64,000 nucleotides of DNA, taken from Rhizobium sp. J15. Lineage in GTDB: Bacteria; Pseudomonadota; Alphaproteobacteria; Rhizobiales; Rhizobiaceae. The position numbers and the translations under genes were made by a program. The notes under the pieces were generated by a model. It had not been told where the DNA came from, ran no database searches, and saw nothing but the letters and a program-made list of their open reading frames with translations. Location: positions 1 through 64,000 of the forward strand of contig NZ_NWSX01000031.1 of NCBI RefSeq assembly GCF_002531825.1, given 5' to 3'. Within the stretch, counting starts at the first letter, position 1, and each line of letters begins with the position of its first letter. Below, in pieces: positions 62,589 to 64,000 of the stretch.

Positions 62589-63772
62589 TGAAGCGGATCG
62601 ATCCAACGGAGGGCGAATCTCCTGGCGACGCCAGCGGGCCGCTTCGGGCGGAACGCGGGATCGCTGCTTCCTGCACGGATACGGGCGCGAACGCAGACCG
62701 TCATCCGGGGGAGAATGCGCCCGCGCGGCGTGCATGTTCGGGGCAGACCATGGGTTACAGGGCTTCCGTCGCCAGCATCTCCCATTATGCAAAAGCCCGC
62801 CTGCGCCGGTCGCTGAAGGCCCGGCAGCTTCGCTATGACTTGCTGCGCAGCGGGCTCAAGCAGGCGCGCCACGTCGTCATCTGCGTCATCCGCGACGAAG
62901 GACACCGGCTGGCATTCTTCCTGCAATATTACCGCGATCTCGGCTTCGAGCACTTCATCTGCATCGACAACGGCTCGACCGACGGCACGATCGAGTTGCT
63001 CTCCTCTTTCGAGGATGTCTCCCTTCTTTCCGCCCACGGCTCCTACAAGGCGGCCAGATTCGGGAACGACTGGATCAACGAAGTCATCAACCGCCACTGC
63101 CGGGACAAGTGGGTCCTCTATGTTGATGCGGATGAGTTTCTGGTCTATCCGCATTGCGATACCCGGCCGATCGACCAATTGACCGCTTACATCGATTCCA
63201 TGGGAGGCCATTCCCTCCGTTCCGTCATGATCGACATGTACAGCCCCCATCCGGTCCTCGAAAACATATGCGAGCCCGGCCGAAACCCGCTCGAGGTCTG
63301 CAATCTTTTCGACCGGTCCGGCTATGTCGCGCATTTCGACGAGCACAACTGGACCACATGGATCAAGGGCGGCGTTCGCGGGCGCGTCTATTTCCGGGAC
63401 AGGATCTGGGACGGCCCCGCCCTCAACAAGATCCCGCTGGTCTATGTGGATGGCGAACGTCTGTTTCTGAAATCGTCGCACCAGGTCTGGCCGCTTGCTC
63501 TTAACCTGGGCGACATGCGCGGAGCGCCCGGCGTATCCGGCGCCCTTTTGCATTTCAAATTCCTGTCGACCTTCGTGCACAAGGTCGCCGATGCGGCGCA
63601 CCGGTCGCAGCATACGGAAGAATATACGGTCTATTCCTCGGCCAAGGAGATGGATCACTTCGTCTATGACGACACCGGCACCTACAGAAGCTGGAAGGAT
63701 CTGTCCGATCACGGGCTCATCCAGGGCGAAGGCTGGAAATACTGGAGGAATGCTTCGGAGAGCGAAGTCTGA
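62585..63772 (+). CDS. GT2-like (Glyco_tranf_2_4-type) glycosyltransferase
   Basis: 395-residue protein with a variable N-terminal tail (about 1-90) and a catalytic domain from 95. It starts IRDEGHRLAFFLQYYRDLGFEHF, then NGSTDGT, and the metal site YVDADEF. Family members are found in polysaccharide clusters and often add late or side-chain sugars. It is translationally coupled to the GT8 gene (ATGA overlap). An alternative ATG lies one codon later. It is the last gene of the rightward arm. Confidence 0.86.
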   Translation: MMKRIDPTEGESPGDASGPLRAERGIAASCTDTGANADRHPGENAPARRACSGQTMGYRASVASISHYAKARLRRSLKARQLRYDLLRSGLKQARHVVICVIRDEGHRLAFFLQYYRDLGFEHFICIDNGSTDGTIELLSSFEDVSLLSAHGSYKAARFGNDWINEVINRHCRDKWVLYVDADEFLVYPHCDTRPIDQLTAYIDSMGGHSLRSVMIDMYSPHPVLENICEPGRNPLEVCNLFDRSGYVAHFDEHNWTTWIKGGVRGRVYFRDRIWDGPALNKIPLVYVDGERLFLKSSHQVWPLALNLGDMRGAPGVSGALLHFKFLSTFVHKVADAAHRSQHTEEYTVYSSAKEMDHFVYDDTGTYRSWKDLSDHGLIQGEGWKYWRNASESEV

Positions 63773-63816
63773 AGCAACGCTTCAATTCAGGTTTCCCATC
63801 GTTCCGTAAAACATGA

Positions 63817-63836
63817 AACCCGCCAGACGGCGGGTT
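63817..63836. terminator. Bidirectional hairpin between convergent genes
   Basis: AACCCGCC-AGAC-GGCGGGTT, an 8-bp perfect stem with a 4-base loop between the GT2 stop and the partial regulator's stop. The leftward side has the better U-rich flank (TTTCATGTTTT). Confidence 0.65.
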
Positions 63837-63874
63837 CGCAGGGTTTCGGCTACGCCCATTCTCCAGTCGACGCC

Positions 63875-64000
63875 TCAGGCGGCGGACGCCGCACCCTCGG
63901 CATAGGCTTCCAGCGCCTTGCGATTGAGAATTCGGATTTTACCCTGCTTCCCGTCGACCACCTTGCTCTCGCGCAAGCGCCGCAGGCACTGATTGACCTT
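63875..64000 (-). CDS. Crp/Fnr-family regulator, 3' part only (cut by window edge)
   Basis: The last 41 codons of a leftward gene, running off the right edge. The translation begins KVNQCLRRLRESKVVDGK and ends in EGAASAA-stop. By my alignment, 31 of 41 residues are identical to the C-terminus of the regulator at 53319-54056, covering the end of the recognition helix and the wing. It is therefore a paralogue of that regulator. The upstream part is not visible. Confidence 0.85.
   Translation of the reverse strand, partial: KVNQCLRRLRESKVVDGKQGKIRILNRKALEAYAEGAASAA

Overview
The window looks like chromosomal or chromid DNA of a fast-growing rhizobium, most like the Rhizobium etli / R. leguminosarum group. 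This is a judgement from protein resemblance, GC-rich codon use and rhizobial intergenic palindromes; no search was run. I see no rRNA, tRNA, CRISPR array, transposase or phage gene. Nearly all coding capacity is assigned: 46 protein genes, one cut by the right edge.

Left part (1-11 kb): an acidic single-membrane-span protein downstream of purA, an EamA-type exporter, a GNAT acetyltransferase, a PAS-GGDEF-EAL cyclic-di-GMP protein, and a coupled pair made of a xylonate-dehydratase-like IlvD/EDD enzyme and a 3-hydroxyisobutyrate-dehydrogenase-family reductase. Efflux part (11-31 kb): an RND pump operon with a LysR regulator and an odd alpha/beta hydrolase, an SDR/LysR pair, a small SFPASDP-motif protein, a 3-methyladenine DNA glycosylase, a marR-emrA-emrB operon, a CPA1 Na+/H+ antiporter, and a second RND pump. 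No outer-membrane channel gene accompanies any of the three pumps.

Middle part (30-48 kb): a metallophosphatase, an SfnB-like flavoprotein facing an Rrf2 regulator, a small catabolic-looking group (SDR, hydroxypyruvate isomerase, CMD-fold protein, cupin), then two carbohydrate-type ABC systems. The first is recognisable as ugpBAEC for sn-glycerol-3-phosphate, with a possible Pho box. The second is a complete cassette: a divergent ROK repressor with a palindromic operator candidate, then binding protein, two permeases, SIS sugar-phosphate protein, PfkB kinase and ATPase, all tightly overlapped.

Right part (48-64 kb): a full Wzx/Wzy-type exopolysaccharide divergon. Leftward from an AT-rich 471-bp control region run a Crp/Fnr regulator, two GT4 glycosyltransferases, a flippase and a secreted GH16 glycanase. 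Rightward run an ExoY-like priming transferase, an ExoP-like copolymerase whose P-loop lysine is lost, a GT2, an ExoF-like export protein, a polymerase, a GT8 and another GT2. A small reverse-strand membrane protein sits inside the rightward arm. A second Crp/Fnr regulator, close in sequence to the first, begins at the right edge. This cluster is the most interesting part of the window.
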